A DNA stretch of 16,788 nucleotides from NCBI GenBank assembly GCA_041581935.1, contig JBFICP010000050.1:1-16788 (forward strand). Direction: 5' to 3'. The position numbers and the translations under genes are program-made. Below are positions 8,166 through 16,360 of the stretch, piece by piece. Source of the stretch: JAABYT01 sp041581935. GTDB taxonomy: Bacteria > Pseudomonadota > Gammaproteobacteria > HK1. The notes below the pieces were generated by a model. It had not been told where the DNA came from. It ran no database searches and saw nothing but the letters and a program-made list of their open reading frames with translations. Numbering within the stretch: the first letter of the stretch is position 1; each line of letters starts with the position of its first letter.

Positions 8166-9155
8166 ATGGACGACGTGGCCCGCGCGCTCGAACGCATGGG
8201 GCTGCTCGATGGCGGCCGGTGTCCGCCGCTGGAGCCGCTTGCGGGTGGTGTGAGCTCCGACATCTGGCGGGTCGACCTGCCGGCCGGGCCCGCCTGCATC
8301 AAGCGTGCCCTGCCGCGACTGCGGGTGAGCGCCGAGTGGCACGCACCGGTGGAGCGCAACCGCTACGAGCTGGAATGGATGCGCTGCGCGGGGCGCATCG
8401 TGCCCGAGGCGGTACCGGAGATCCTCGGCGCCGATGAGGCGCTCGGCATGTTCGTGATGCGCTATCTCGACCCTCGTGTCTACCCGTTGTGGAAGCAGCA
8501 GCTGAGCGAGGGCGTCGCCGACACCGCGACCGCCAGCCGCGTCGGCGCGCGCCTGGCGCGTATCCACGCGGCTACGGCCGGCGACGCCGAGGTGGCTTCG
8601 CGCTTCGCGACCGACGAGACGTTTTTCGCCATACGCCTCGAGCCTTATCTGCTGGCGACGGCGCGTGCGCATCCCGCGCTGGCGACCCGGCTCGAATCCA
8701 TCGCCGAGGCGACCGCCGGCGAGAAGCGCGCGCTGGTGCATGGCGACGTGAGTCCCAAGAATCTGCTGATCGGACCCCGGGGGCCGGTGTTTCTCGACGC
8801 GGAATGTGCCTGGTATGGCGATCCGGCGTTCGACCTCGCCTTCTGCCTCAATCATCTGCTGCTCAAGTGCCTTTGGGTGGCCCATGCCCGGGAAGGGTTT
8901 CTCGCCTGCTTTCACGCCCTGGCGCAGGCCCATCTGGCCGGTGTCGACTGGGAGCCACCCGAGGACTTCGAGGCACGCGCGGCGCGCCTGCTGCCGGGGT
9001 TGCTGCTCGCCCGGGTCGACGGCAAGTCACCGGTCGAGTACTTGACCGATGCGGGTGACAAGGACAAGGTGCGTCGGGTGGCGACCCGTCTCCTCACGCG
9101 TCCGGTGACGCGTCTCGCCTCTGTGGTCTCCCGCTGGTCATCGGAGCTCGGGTAA
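8166..9155 (+). CDS. APH/choline-kinase-like phosphotransferase
   Basis: Small-molecule kinase of the protein-kinase-like fold, 329 residues. It has a candidate ATP-contacting lysine in A-C-I-K-R (K46), the catalytic loop H-G-D-V-S-P-K-N (H192, D194, N199), and the metal-binding D-A-E (D211, E213) in L-D-A-E-C-A-W-Y-G-D-P-A-F-D. The D-x-E form with a following aromatic-Tyr-Gly resembles methylthioribose kinase and choline kinase more than aminoglycoside resistance enzymes, so an antibiotic-resistance label would be unsafe. The start at 8166 gives M-D-D-V-A-R; a frame extension back to 8106 would overlap the preceding gene. Its stop TAA shares one base with the enolase ATG. Between a hydroxyacid dehydrogenase and an enolase relative, a hydroxyacid or sugar-acid kinase role is the simplest inference; the substrate is unknown. 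Confidence 0.82.
   Translation: MDDVARALERMGLLDGGRCPPLEPLAGGVSSDIWRVDLPAGPACIKRALPRLRVSAEWHAPVERNRYELEWMRCAGRIVPEAVPEILGADEALGMFVMRYLDPRVYPLWKQQLSEGVADTATASRVGARLARIHAATAGDAEVASRFATDETFFAIRLEPYLLATARAHPALATRLESIAEATAGEKRALVHGDVSPKNLLIGPRGPVFLDAECAWYGDPAFDLAFCLNHLLLKCLWVAHAREGFLACFHALAQAHLAGVDWEPPEDFEARAARLLPGLLLARVDGKSPVEYLTDAGDKDKVRRVATRLLTRPVTRLASVVSRWSSELG
9143..9146 (+). promoter_or_regulatory. Ribosome binding site of the enolase-like gene
   Basis: GGAG lies inside the last codons of the kinase gene, eight bases before the ATG at 9155. With the TAATG junction it points to translational coupling. Confidence 0.5.
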
Positions 9156-10447
9156 TGAGCGACACCAGAATCGCCGGCGTGTCGGCGCTTCGCGTCTGGG
9201 ATTCCCGCGGCCGACCGACGGTGGAGGCGCAGGTGGTACTGCGCGACGGCAGCCTCGGTCGCGGCATGGCACCGTCCGGGGCCTCCACCGGCAGCGGCGA
9301 GGCGCTGGATCTGCGCGACGGCGGAAGCGCGCTGGGCGGACGGGACGTGCAACGGGCGCTCGGCAGTATCCGCGGCGAGATTGCCGACGCGTTGACGGGC
9401 ATCGCCGCCGACGATCAGGCCCGGGTCGACGATCTGCTGTGTCGACTCGACGGCACCGAGGACAAGAGCCGCCTGGGCGCCAACGCCACGGTGGCCGTGT
9501 CCATGGCCTGCGCCCACGCCAGCGCCGCCGCCGCCCGTGTGCCCCTGTGGCAGCACCTGGCCGGAGACGCGCAGGTCAGCCTTCCACTGCCGGAAATCCA
9601 GATATTCGGCGGCGGTGCCCACGCCGGTGGCCGCGTCGATGTTCAGGACTTCATGATCGTCGCGCCCGGCGCCGACAGCTTCGGCCAGGCGCTCGAATGG
9701 ACCGCGGAAGTCTATGCCGCCGCCGGGCGGTTACTCGAGTCCCGCGGCCGGCTGCGCGGTGTGGCCGACGAAGGCGGCTACTGGCCGGAGTTTGCGAGTA
9801 ACGAGCAGGCGCTCGAGTATCTTCTCGAAGCCATCGATGCGGCGGGCCTCGCGCCGGTCGACCAGGTCGCCATTGCGCTCGACATCGCCGCCACGGAGTT
9901 CGGCCGAATGGGCCGCTACGCACTCTCACTCGACGGCGACGCGCTCGATACCGAGGCCCTCATCGAGCGTCTCGCCGGATGGATCGCCCGTTTTCCCATC
10001 GTCTCGATCGAGGATCCCCTGGCCGAGGACGACGAGCCGGGCCTCAAGGCGTTTACCGAGCGTTTCGGCGACACGCTTCAGATCGTCGGCGACGATTATC
10101 TGGTCACCAGCGCCGAGCGCGTCGCCCATGCCGCCGAGGTCGGCGCCTGCAACGCGGTGCTCATCAAGCCCAACCAGGCCGGCACTCTGAGCGAAGCGCG
10201 CAAGGCCCTCGAAGCCGCGCGCGCCGCCGGCTGGAGTGCCATTGTCTCGGCGCGATCCGGCGAGACCGAGGACACGACCATCGCGCACCTGGCCGTCGGC
10301 TGGGGGGTGCCACAGCTCAAGGTCGGCTCCTTTGCGCGCTCCGAGCGCATGGCCAAGTGGAACGAAGTCTTGCGCATCGAGTCGGCGCTCGGGCGGCGGG
10401 CGCCATTCGCGGGGGCGGCGGCGCTTCGCGGTCGCGCGTGTCGATGA
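9155..10447 (+). CDS. Divergent enolase paralogue with altered active site
   Basis: Full-length enolase relative, 430 residues, same size as E. coli enolase. Retained: catalytic loop S-G-A-S-T (41-45), H156, acid E206 in A-D-E-G-G-Y, metal ligands D243, E286 and D313, and lysines K338 and K389. Changed: the motif normally S-H-R-S-G-E-T-E-D reads S-A-R-S-G-E-T-E-D (A366 at the site of yeast H373); Q-E-F is Q-D-F (D165 at yeast E168); N-G-G before the loop histidine is G-G-G (G152); D-S-R-G-N is D-S-R-G-R; and G-S-R-E-A is G-S-G-E-A. His373 and Glu168 are known to matter for 2-phosphoglycerate turnover, so this is probably not the housekeeping enzyme. It is coupled to the kinase (TAATG) and to the next gene (ATGA). 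A related 2-phospho-hydroxyacid dehydratase activity is my inference; annotation as plain eno would be misleading. Confidence 0.88.
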   Translation: MSDTRIAGVSALRVWDSRGRPTVEAQVVLRDGSLGRGMAPSGASTGSGEALDLRDGGSALGGRDVQRALGSIRGEIADALTGIAADDQARVDDLLCRLDGTEDKSRLGANATVAVSMACAHASAAAARVPLWQHLAGDAQVSLPLPEIQIFGGGAHAGGRVDVQDFMIVAPGADSFGQALEWTAEVYAAAGRLLESRGRLRGVADEGGYWPEFASNEQALEYLLEAIDAAGLAPVDQVAIALDIAATEFGRMGRYALSLDGDALDTEALIERLAGWIARFPIVSIEDPLAEDDEPGLKAFTERFGDTLQIVGDDYLVTSAERVAHAAEVGACNAVLIKPNQAGTLSEARKALEAARAAGWSAIVSARSGETEDTTIAHLAVGWGVPQLKVGSFARSERMAKWNEVLRIESALGRRAPFAGAAALRGRACR

Positions 10448-11370
10448 CGGCCGGCGCCGCGCGCGCGATGGCAACGGCCCGGGCGGTGCTGATCGCCGTT
10501 TGCGCGTGGACGTCGCTCGCCGAAGCCGCCTTCGTCAGGGCCAACTGCCGCGGCGTCCAGGAATTCTCCACGTCCGAAAGCGAGGTGAGCTGTCGGGAAT
10601 CGAGCGTGCTCAGCGACGATGCCGAGCATGTGATGCTCGGTCACACGTGGGCAGTGGCCAGTCTTCGCAAGGGCCGGCTGTCGACCAGCGCCGCCGGCGG
10701 TCAAATCCGCGACGTGGGTTCCAACGGTGGAGAGGCCGGCGCATTGCTCATGGATCGCCTGACCATCGTCGGTGACTGGCAAGACGATGTCGCGGTGACC
10801 GTCCATCTGTGCGTGGCTTATAAATTCGCCGGCTTCGGTGATTCACGCATTCACGCCACGCTGCGCTCATCGTCCGGCGACGGCACGACCGGTCGCAATC
10901 AAGCCAGGGTGCGCGTGCAGCACCGCGGCTTCGGCGGCACCGCGCTCGCGGATTTCGACAGCCGAGGCACGTTCACGATTCCGCCGCAGGGACCTTTGCC
11001 GGCGCACGCGGTTTTCGAGCTCACGGTGACCGAACGGGTCCATCACAGCTCGCCGACCTTGAATCTGCGCGCCGACCTCGCTGCCTATGCGCTGCCGAAT
11101 CTCGAAGCCCTCGAGCCGGTGCTTTCGTCCTTCGCCGAAGTGGTGGGCTGGTTGGCGGTGTCGCTGCCCGAGGCACTCGCTTTCACTTCCGAGTCCGGCA
11201 TGTTCCTGAGCGAGCCGGGTGCCACGGGACCGAAGCCGGTGTCGGATGCATCCTGGGGTATCATCGAAAGGTCGGTCATCGGGGGCGGGGATGCGTTGCG
11301 AAATCATCGCGGTTGGAACCGAGCTGCTGCTCGGTCAGATTGTCGATTCCAACTCGGCGTGGATGGGTGA
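10444..11370 (+). CDS. Secreted protein of unknown function
   Basis: A 308-residue protein I do not recognise. It begins with a signal peptide (A-V-L-I-A-V-C-A-W-T-S-L-A-E-A-A, cleavage near residue 28), so it should be exported. The mature part is rich in Ser, Thr, Gly and beta-type sequence. A late stretch, F-T-S-E-S-G-M-F-L-S, resembles segments near the end of PEP-CTERM-type exported proteins, but no PEP-CTERM anchor follows. The ATG overlaps the enolase stop as ATGA; a second possible start at 10468 also leaves a signal peptide. The frame stays open 80 bases into cinA and stops at 11370, an unusually long same-strand overlap, so the natural C-terminus may be shorter or altered by a frameshift. 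Sampled composition here is near 55% GC, lower than in the enolase gene. A role in the neighbouring pathway is not evident. Confidence 0.65.
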   Translation: MTAGAARAMATARAVLIAVCAWTSLAEAAFVRANCRGVQEFSTSESEVSCRESSVLSDDAEHVMLGHTWAVASLRKGRLSTSAAGGQIRDVGSNGGEAGALLMDRLTIVGDWQDDVAVTVHLCVAYKFAGFGDSRIHATLRSSSGDGTTGRNQARVRVQHRGFGGTALADFDSRGTFTIPPQGPLPAHAVFELTVTERVHHSSPTLNLRADLAAYALPNLEALEPVLSSFAEVVGWLAVSLPEALAFTSESGMFLSEPGATGPKPVSDASWGIIERSVIGGGDALRNHRGWNRAAARSDCRFQLGVDG

Positions 11371-12526
11371 GCAGCTGGCGCTTGCCGGCATCGACTCTCA
11401 CTTTCAAACCAAGGTCGGCGACAATTTCGAACGCATCGTGTCGAGCATACGCCTCGGCCTCACGCGCAGCGACGCCGTGATCCTCTGTGGGGGCCTGGGC
11501 CCCACCCAGGACGACATCACCCGGGAGGCGATCGCCGAGGTCATGGGCGTGGCTCTCGTCCGGCACCCGGATATCGGCGATCGTATTCGCGCCCTATTTG
11601 CGGCCCGCGGTCGCGAGATGCCCGACAACAATTTGCGCCAGGCCGATGTGCCGGAAGGTGCGCGCGTCATCGACGAGATGCCGGGAACCGCACCGGGACT
11701 GGTGTGTCCGATCGCCGACAAGGTCGTCTACGCGGTGCCCGGGGTGCCTCACGAGATGCGCGAGATGCTGACGGGCACGGTCATCCCGGACCTGCAGAAG
11801 CGCGCGGGGCTGGCAGCGGTGATCAAGAGCCGGGTGCTGCGCACCTGGGGACAGTCGGAGTCGGGACTCGCCGAGATGCTTGCCGATCGCATTGAAGCGC
11901 TCGATGAGCTTGGAAATCCGACGCTCGCGTTCCAGGCGAGCGGCATCGAGGGTCTCAAGGTGCGCATCACGGCCAAGGCGGGCAGCGCCGAGGAAGCCGA
12001 GGCCATCGTTGCCGAGGAAGAGGCGCGCTTGCGGGCACTGCTCGGCGATCTCGTGTTCGGCACCGACCATGAAACCATCGAATCGGTGGTTCTCGACCTG
12101 CTGCGAAATCGGGGCTTGAGTCTCGGCGTGGCGGAATCGCTGACCGGCGGTCTGATGGGTGCGCGCTTCACCTCGGTACCCGGCTCGAGCGAGGTGTTTC
12201 GCGGTGCAATCGTCGCTTACGCGAGCGACATCAAGTACTCCCTGCTCGGTGTTCCCGAGGGACCCGTGGTGTCGGAGGACGCCGCCAGAGCGATGGCGCT
12301 GGGTGCACGCCGGGTGTTGGACGCGGACGTGGCGCTGGCTACGACCGGTGTCGCCGGACCCGCCGAGCAGGAGGGTCAGCCGGTCGGCACGGTTTTTCTC
12401 GGACTCGCGATGAACGGCTCGAGCGAGGCGCAGCGCGTACAGCTGCCGGGCGATCGCCAGCGCATCCGCCAGTACGCGGTCATCAGCGCGGTCAACATGC
12501 TGCGCAAACGTCTGCTTCGCGGCTGA
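11291..12526 (+). CDS. cinA: CinA family protein (MoCF-like domain plus NMN amidohydrolase domain)
   Basis: Two-domain CinA protein, 411 residues, normal length. The N-terminal MoCF-like domain (about 1-170) opens M-R-C-E-I-I-A-V-G-T-E-L-L-L-G and has G-G-L-G-P-T-Q-D-D-I-T-R-E and P-G-V-P-H-E-M. The C-terminal PncC-like domain (about 255-411) has A-E-S-L-T-G-G and T-G-V-A-G-P ahead of P-V-G-T-V-F-L-G. Family members act in pyridine nucleotide recycling (ADP-ribose pyrophosphatase and nicotinamide mononucleotide deamidase activities are known), and cinA has been linked to competence in some bacteria. The start at 11291 matches the conserved N-terminus. Only a purine-rich G run precedes it directly, and it lies inside the end of the preceding open frame. 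It is the last gene of the plus-strand run and is convergent with asnS. Confidence 0.93.
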   Translation: MRCEIIAVGTELLLGQIVDSNSAWMGEQLALAGIDSHFQTKVGDNFERIVSSIRLGLTRSDAVILCGGLGPTQDDITREAIAEVMGVALVRHPDIGDRIRALFAARGREMPDNNLRQADVPEGARVIDEMPGTAPGLVCPIADKVVYAVPGVPHEMREMLTGTVIPDLQKRAGLAAVIKSRVLRTWGQSESGLAEMLADRIEALDELGNPTLAFQASGIEGLKVRITAKAGSAEEAEAIVAEEEARLRALLGDLVFGTDHETIESVVLDLLRNRGLSLGVAESLTGGLMGARFTSVPGSSEVFRGAIVAYASDIKYSLLGVPEGPVVSEDAARAMALGARRVLDADVALATTGVAGPAEQEGQPVGTVFLGLAMNGSSEAQRVQLPGDRQRIRQYAVISAVNMLRKRLLRG

Positions 12527-12560
12527 GCCCGAAAATACGGGATCGGCTCGCCTTTGCGTC

Positions 12561-13958
<1,398 letters not shown>

Positions 13959-13967
13959 AATGCCTGT

Positions 13968-13972
13968 CCTCC
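13968..13972 (-). promoter_or_regulatory. Ribosome binding site of asnS
   Basis: GGAGG on the minus strand, nine bases before the ATG at 13958. It fixes that start over the longer open frame. Confidence 0.7.
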
Positions 13973-14004
13973 GGATAAGCCTGCCAGCTGAGTGCTCCGC
14001 TTCC

Positions 14005-14898
14005 ATGAACAGAGTTCTACTTCCGCTCATGACCAGCGTGCTGTTCTCGGGTAGCTATATTGCGGGCAAGTATACGACGGTTGATCTTGGCCCGCTAACA
14101 ACCACACTGCTTCGCTATTTCATTGCGTTACTATTCTTGAGCGGCCTGCTGCTCCACTACAAGGGTCGTGCTTTGTACCTTCGTCGGCGCGATATCTTTC
14201 CGGCGGTAGCGCTCGGATTGACGGGGATTGTCGGTTACCACTACTTCTTTTTCCTGAGCCTGCGGTATACCGAGGTCGCCAACACCGCCATCATCAACGC
14301 GCTGAGTCCCGTGCTGACGAGCGTCGCGGCGGCCGTTTTCGTCAAAGAGCGCCTCGAGCGCTGGAACTACGCGGGCGTCGCGATAGCGTTTCTCGGCGTG
14401 CTGGTGTTGCTATCGAGAGGTGATGTCGACGCGATTCTCGCCCTCGAGTTCAACAAAGGAGACCTGCTGATGCTGCTGTCGGTGGTCAGCTGGATGGTGT
14501 ACGCGTTAATCATAAGAGTCATGGTCGAACGCTACTCGGGATTTACGCTGACGTTCTACTCGACCCTGTTTGGAGTCGTCATTCTGCTGTTTGTCGCGCC
14601 ACAGGAAGGCGCCTTGGACCAGGTCAGGGCGATATCGAGCGTATCGCTGATGTCGGTGATCTATATGGGCGTTTGCGGATCCGGGCTCGGGTATCTCTTG
14701 TACAATCTCAGCATTCGCGAGATTGGACCTACCCGTACTTCGAGCTTCGTCTACAGCGTTATTCCGCTGATTGTGGCCGTGCTGGCGTGGCTGTTTTTCC
14801 TCCAGCCGATTACACCGATAATGGTCGCGAGCATGATTCTGATTTTGACAGGCCTACGAATGATGCTGGCTCAGAATCGAGAACGTGCGCGGGCATGA
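14005..14898 (+). CDS. EamA/DMT superfamily permease
   Basis: Inner-membrane protein of 297 residues, with about ten hydrophobic segments arranged as two EamA repeats (about 1-135 and 150-290). Repeat landmarks include L-R-Y-F-I-A near 37, the N-A-L-S-P-V-L-T region of repeat 1, and S-F-V-Y-S-V-I-P-L in repeat 2. Relatives export amino acids or other metabolites, but the substrate cannot be predicted here. The start at 14005 places the first membrane segment at the N-terminus; an in-frame ATG at 13960 is possible, but it would almost abut the divergent asnS start and adds a polar extension. No strong ribosome site is visible. It is followed by a 10-codon mini-ORF and then cls. A sampled line of this gene is near 50% GC, lower than the central cluster. 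Confidence 0.88.
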   Translation: MNRVLLPLMTSVLFSGSYIAGKYTTVDLGPLTTTLLRYFIALLFLSGLLLHYKGRALYLRRRDIFPAVALGLTGIVGYHYFFFLSLRYTEVANTAIINALSPVLTSVAAAVFVKERLERWNYAGVAIAFLGVLVLLSRGDVDAILALEFNKGDLLMLLSVVSWMVYALIIRVMVERYSGFTLTFYSTLFGVVILLFVAPQEGALDQVRAISSVSLMSVIYMGVCGSGLGYLLYNLSIREIGPTRTSSFVYSVIPLIVAVLAWLFFLQPITPIMVASMILILTGLRMMLAQNRERARA

Positions 14899-14927
14899 AA
14901 TTCGACACTGCCGCGGCAAGATTATGA
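14895..14927 (+). CDS. Ten-codon mini-ORF bridging permease and cls genes
   Basis: ATG at 14895 overlaps the permease stop (ATGA, 14895-14898). The frame encodes MKFDTAAARL and ends TGA at 14925-14927, which overlaps the cls ATG at 14924 (again ATGA). It may pass terminating ribosomes from the permease to cls. The alternative is chance; no ribosome site or homologue evidence is available. Confidence 0.3.
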   Translation: MKFDTAAARL

Positions 14928-16360
14928 CAAGCGAAGACCTGATTATCCTGGGCGTCGCGGTCGCAGGTTTCTTCTATGTCTCGGGAATCGTCCTCGCCCT
15001 GGATGCGGTGATGACGGTTCGCACCTCCCAGGGCTCCATCGCCTGGATTGTGAGCCTGCTCACGATCCCCTACGTCGCGGTCCCCCTCTACTGGGTATTC
15101 GGACGCAGCAAGTATCTCGGCTACATCGACGCGCGGCGCACCGAGAGCAAGGACATGCAGCCGATCATCGATCGCGTCGCCCCGGAGCTGCCGGACTATG
15201 TGACGTCACTGCCGGAAAACCACGCAGATTTTCGGGTAATGGAAGCGCTGGCGGCCATGCCGTTTACGCGATTCAATGATGCCCGGCTGCTGGTAGATGG
15301 CGAACAGACTTTCAACGCAATATTCGAAGGAATCGATTCGGCCCGAGAATACCTGCTGGTCCAGTTCTTCATCATCAAGGACGACGAGCTCGGCCGCGAG
15401 TTCCAGTCGGCGCTGATTAGGAAGGCGAGGATGGGTGTGCGCGTGTACCTGCTTTACGATGAAATCGGATGTATACGCCTGCCCGGAAGTTACCTGAAAG
15501 AGCTGAGGAACGCCGGAGTGGAAGTGAGCGCGTTCAATACGACAAAGGGTATTCGGAATCGCTTTCAGCTCAATTTCCGCAATCATCGCAAGGTCGTCAT
15601 CGCAGACGGCCGGATTGCGTACACCGGTGGCCTGAACGTCGGCGACGAATACATGGGCCGAAGCGACGCATTCGGTCCATGGCGCGATACGCATATCTGT
15701 GTGCGAGGACCCGCTGTTCAGGCCGTGCAGTTCGCCTTTCTCGAGGACTGGTTCTGGGCAACCCATCAGGTGCCCGATCTCAACTGGTCGCCGGCACGCT
15801 CAGAGAGCGGCGACAAGAAGGTCCTGGTCATACCATCGGGTCCCGCCGACGAGCTGGAGACCTGTGGGTTGTTCTTCATGCACGCCATTCACTCCGCAAA
15901 GCACCGCGTATGGATCGCGTCCCCATACTTCGTGCCGAACTCGAAGGTTGTCGCTGCATTACAGATTGCCGCATTGAAAGGCGTCGACGTTCGTATCTTG
16001 CTCCCGGAGAAGGCGGACCATATCCTTGTCTGGTTGTCGTCGTTCTCTTATTACGACGAGACCAGGCCTTTCGGTGTCAGGCTGTTTCGTTACAAGCCGG
16101 GATTTCTGCACCAGAAGGTCATGCTCATCGACGACGATGTCGCAGCGGTGGGCACCGCCAATCTGGACAACCGATCCTTCCGTCTCAATTTCGAAATTAC
16201 ACTGATGATCGTCGACGAGGAATTCGGTACCAACATGCGCGACATGCTCGAGGACGACTTCGCTAACTCGCGTATGGTCGAGCAGAGCGATCTGGATGCG
16301 CAGCCAATGTGGTTCAAGCTTTGTGTCAGGTTTGCGCGTCTGATGGCGCCTATTCAGTAG
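14924..16360 (+). CDS. cls: Cardiolipin synthase, ClsA type
   Basis: Membrane enzyme that makes cardiolipin by phosphatidyl transfer between two phosphatidylglycerol molecules, 478 residues, near the usual ClsA length. Two N-terminal membrane segments (about 6-30 and 38-60) are followed by two phospholipase D domains. HKD motif 1 is N-H-R-K-V-V-I-A-D-G (H221, K223, D228) with G-G-L-N-V-G-D-E-Y. HKD motif 2 is H-Q-K-V-M-L-I-D (H396, K398, D403) with G-T-A-N-L-D-N-R-S-F. Both are intact. The start at 14924 is in frame with the first membrane helix. It is 25 bp after the permease and probably cotranscribed. Its last 11 bases overlap the convergent cysteine-ladder gene. Confidence 0.95.
   Translation: MTSEDLIILGVAVAGFFYVSGIVLALDAVMTVRTSQGSIAWIVSLLTIPYVAVPLYWVFGRSKYLGYIDARRTESKDMQPIIDRVAPELPDYVTSLPENHADFRVMEALAAMPFTRFNDARLLVDGEQTFNAIFEGIDSAREYLLVQFFIIKDDELGREFQSALIRKARMGVRVYLLYDEIGCIRLPGSYLKELRNAGVEVSAFNTTKGIRNRFQLNFRNHRKVVIADGRIAYTGGLNVGDEYMGRSDAFGPWRDTHICVRGPAVQAVQFAFLEDWFWATHQVPDLNWSPARSESGDKKVLVIPSGPADELETCGLFFMHAIHSAKHRVWIASPYFVPNSKVVAALQIAALKGVDVRILLPEKADHILVWLSSFSYYDETRPFGVRLFRYKPGFLHQKVMLIDDDVAAVGTANLDNRSFRLNFEITLMIVDEEFGTNMRDMLEDDFANSRMVEQSDLDAQPMWFKLCVRFARLMAPIQ

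Noticed and set aside
7875..8933. Minus-strand open frame of 352 codons opposite copy 2 dehydrogenase and the kinase
   Set aside because: Shadow of two genes with intact catalytic motifs; no signal of its own.
8166..9155. Aminoglycoside resistance gene
   Set aside because: The D-A-E metal motif and metabolic gene context fit a small-molecule kinase better; no resistance context is present.
9155..10447. Housekeeping enolase (eno)
   Set aside because: Several active-site residues differ from canonical enolase and the neighbours are not those usual for eno.
12525..12549. Possible terminator between cinA and asnS (GAGCC/GGCTC and CCCG/CGGG)
   Set aside because: Stems of only four to five pairs that exclude each other, and no T run on either strand.
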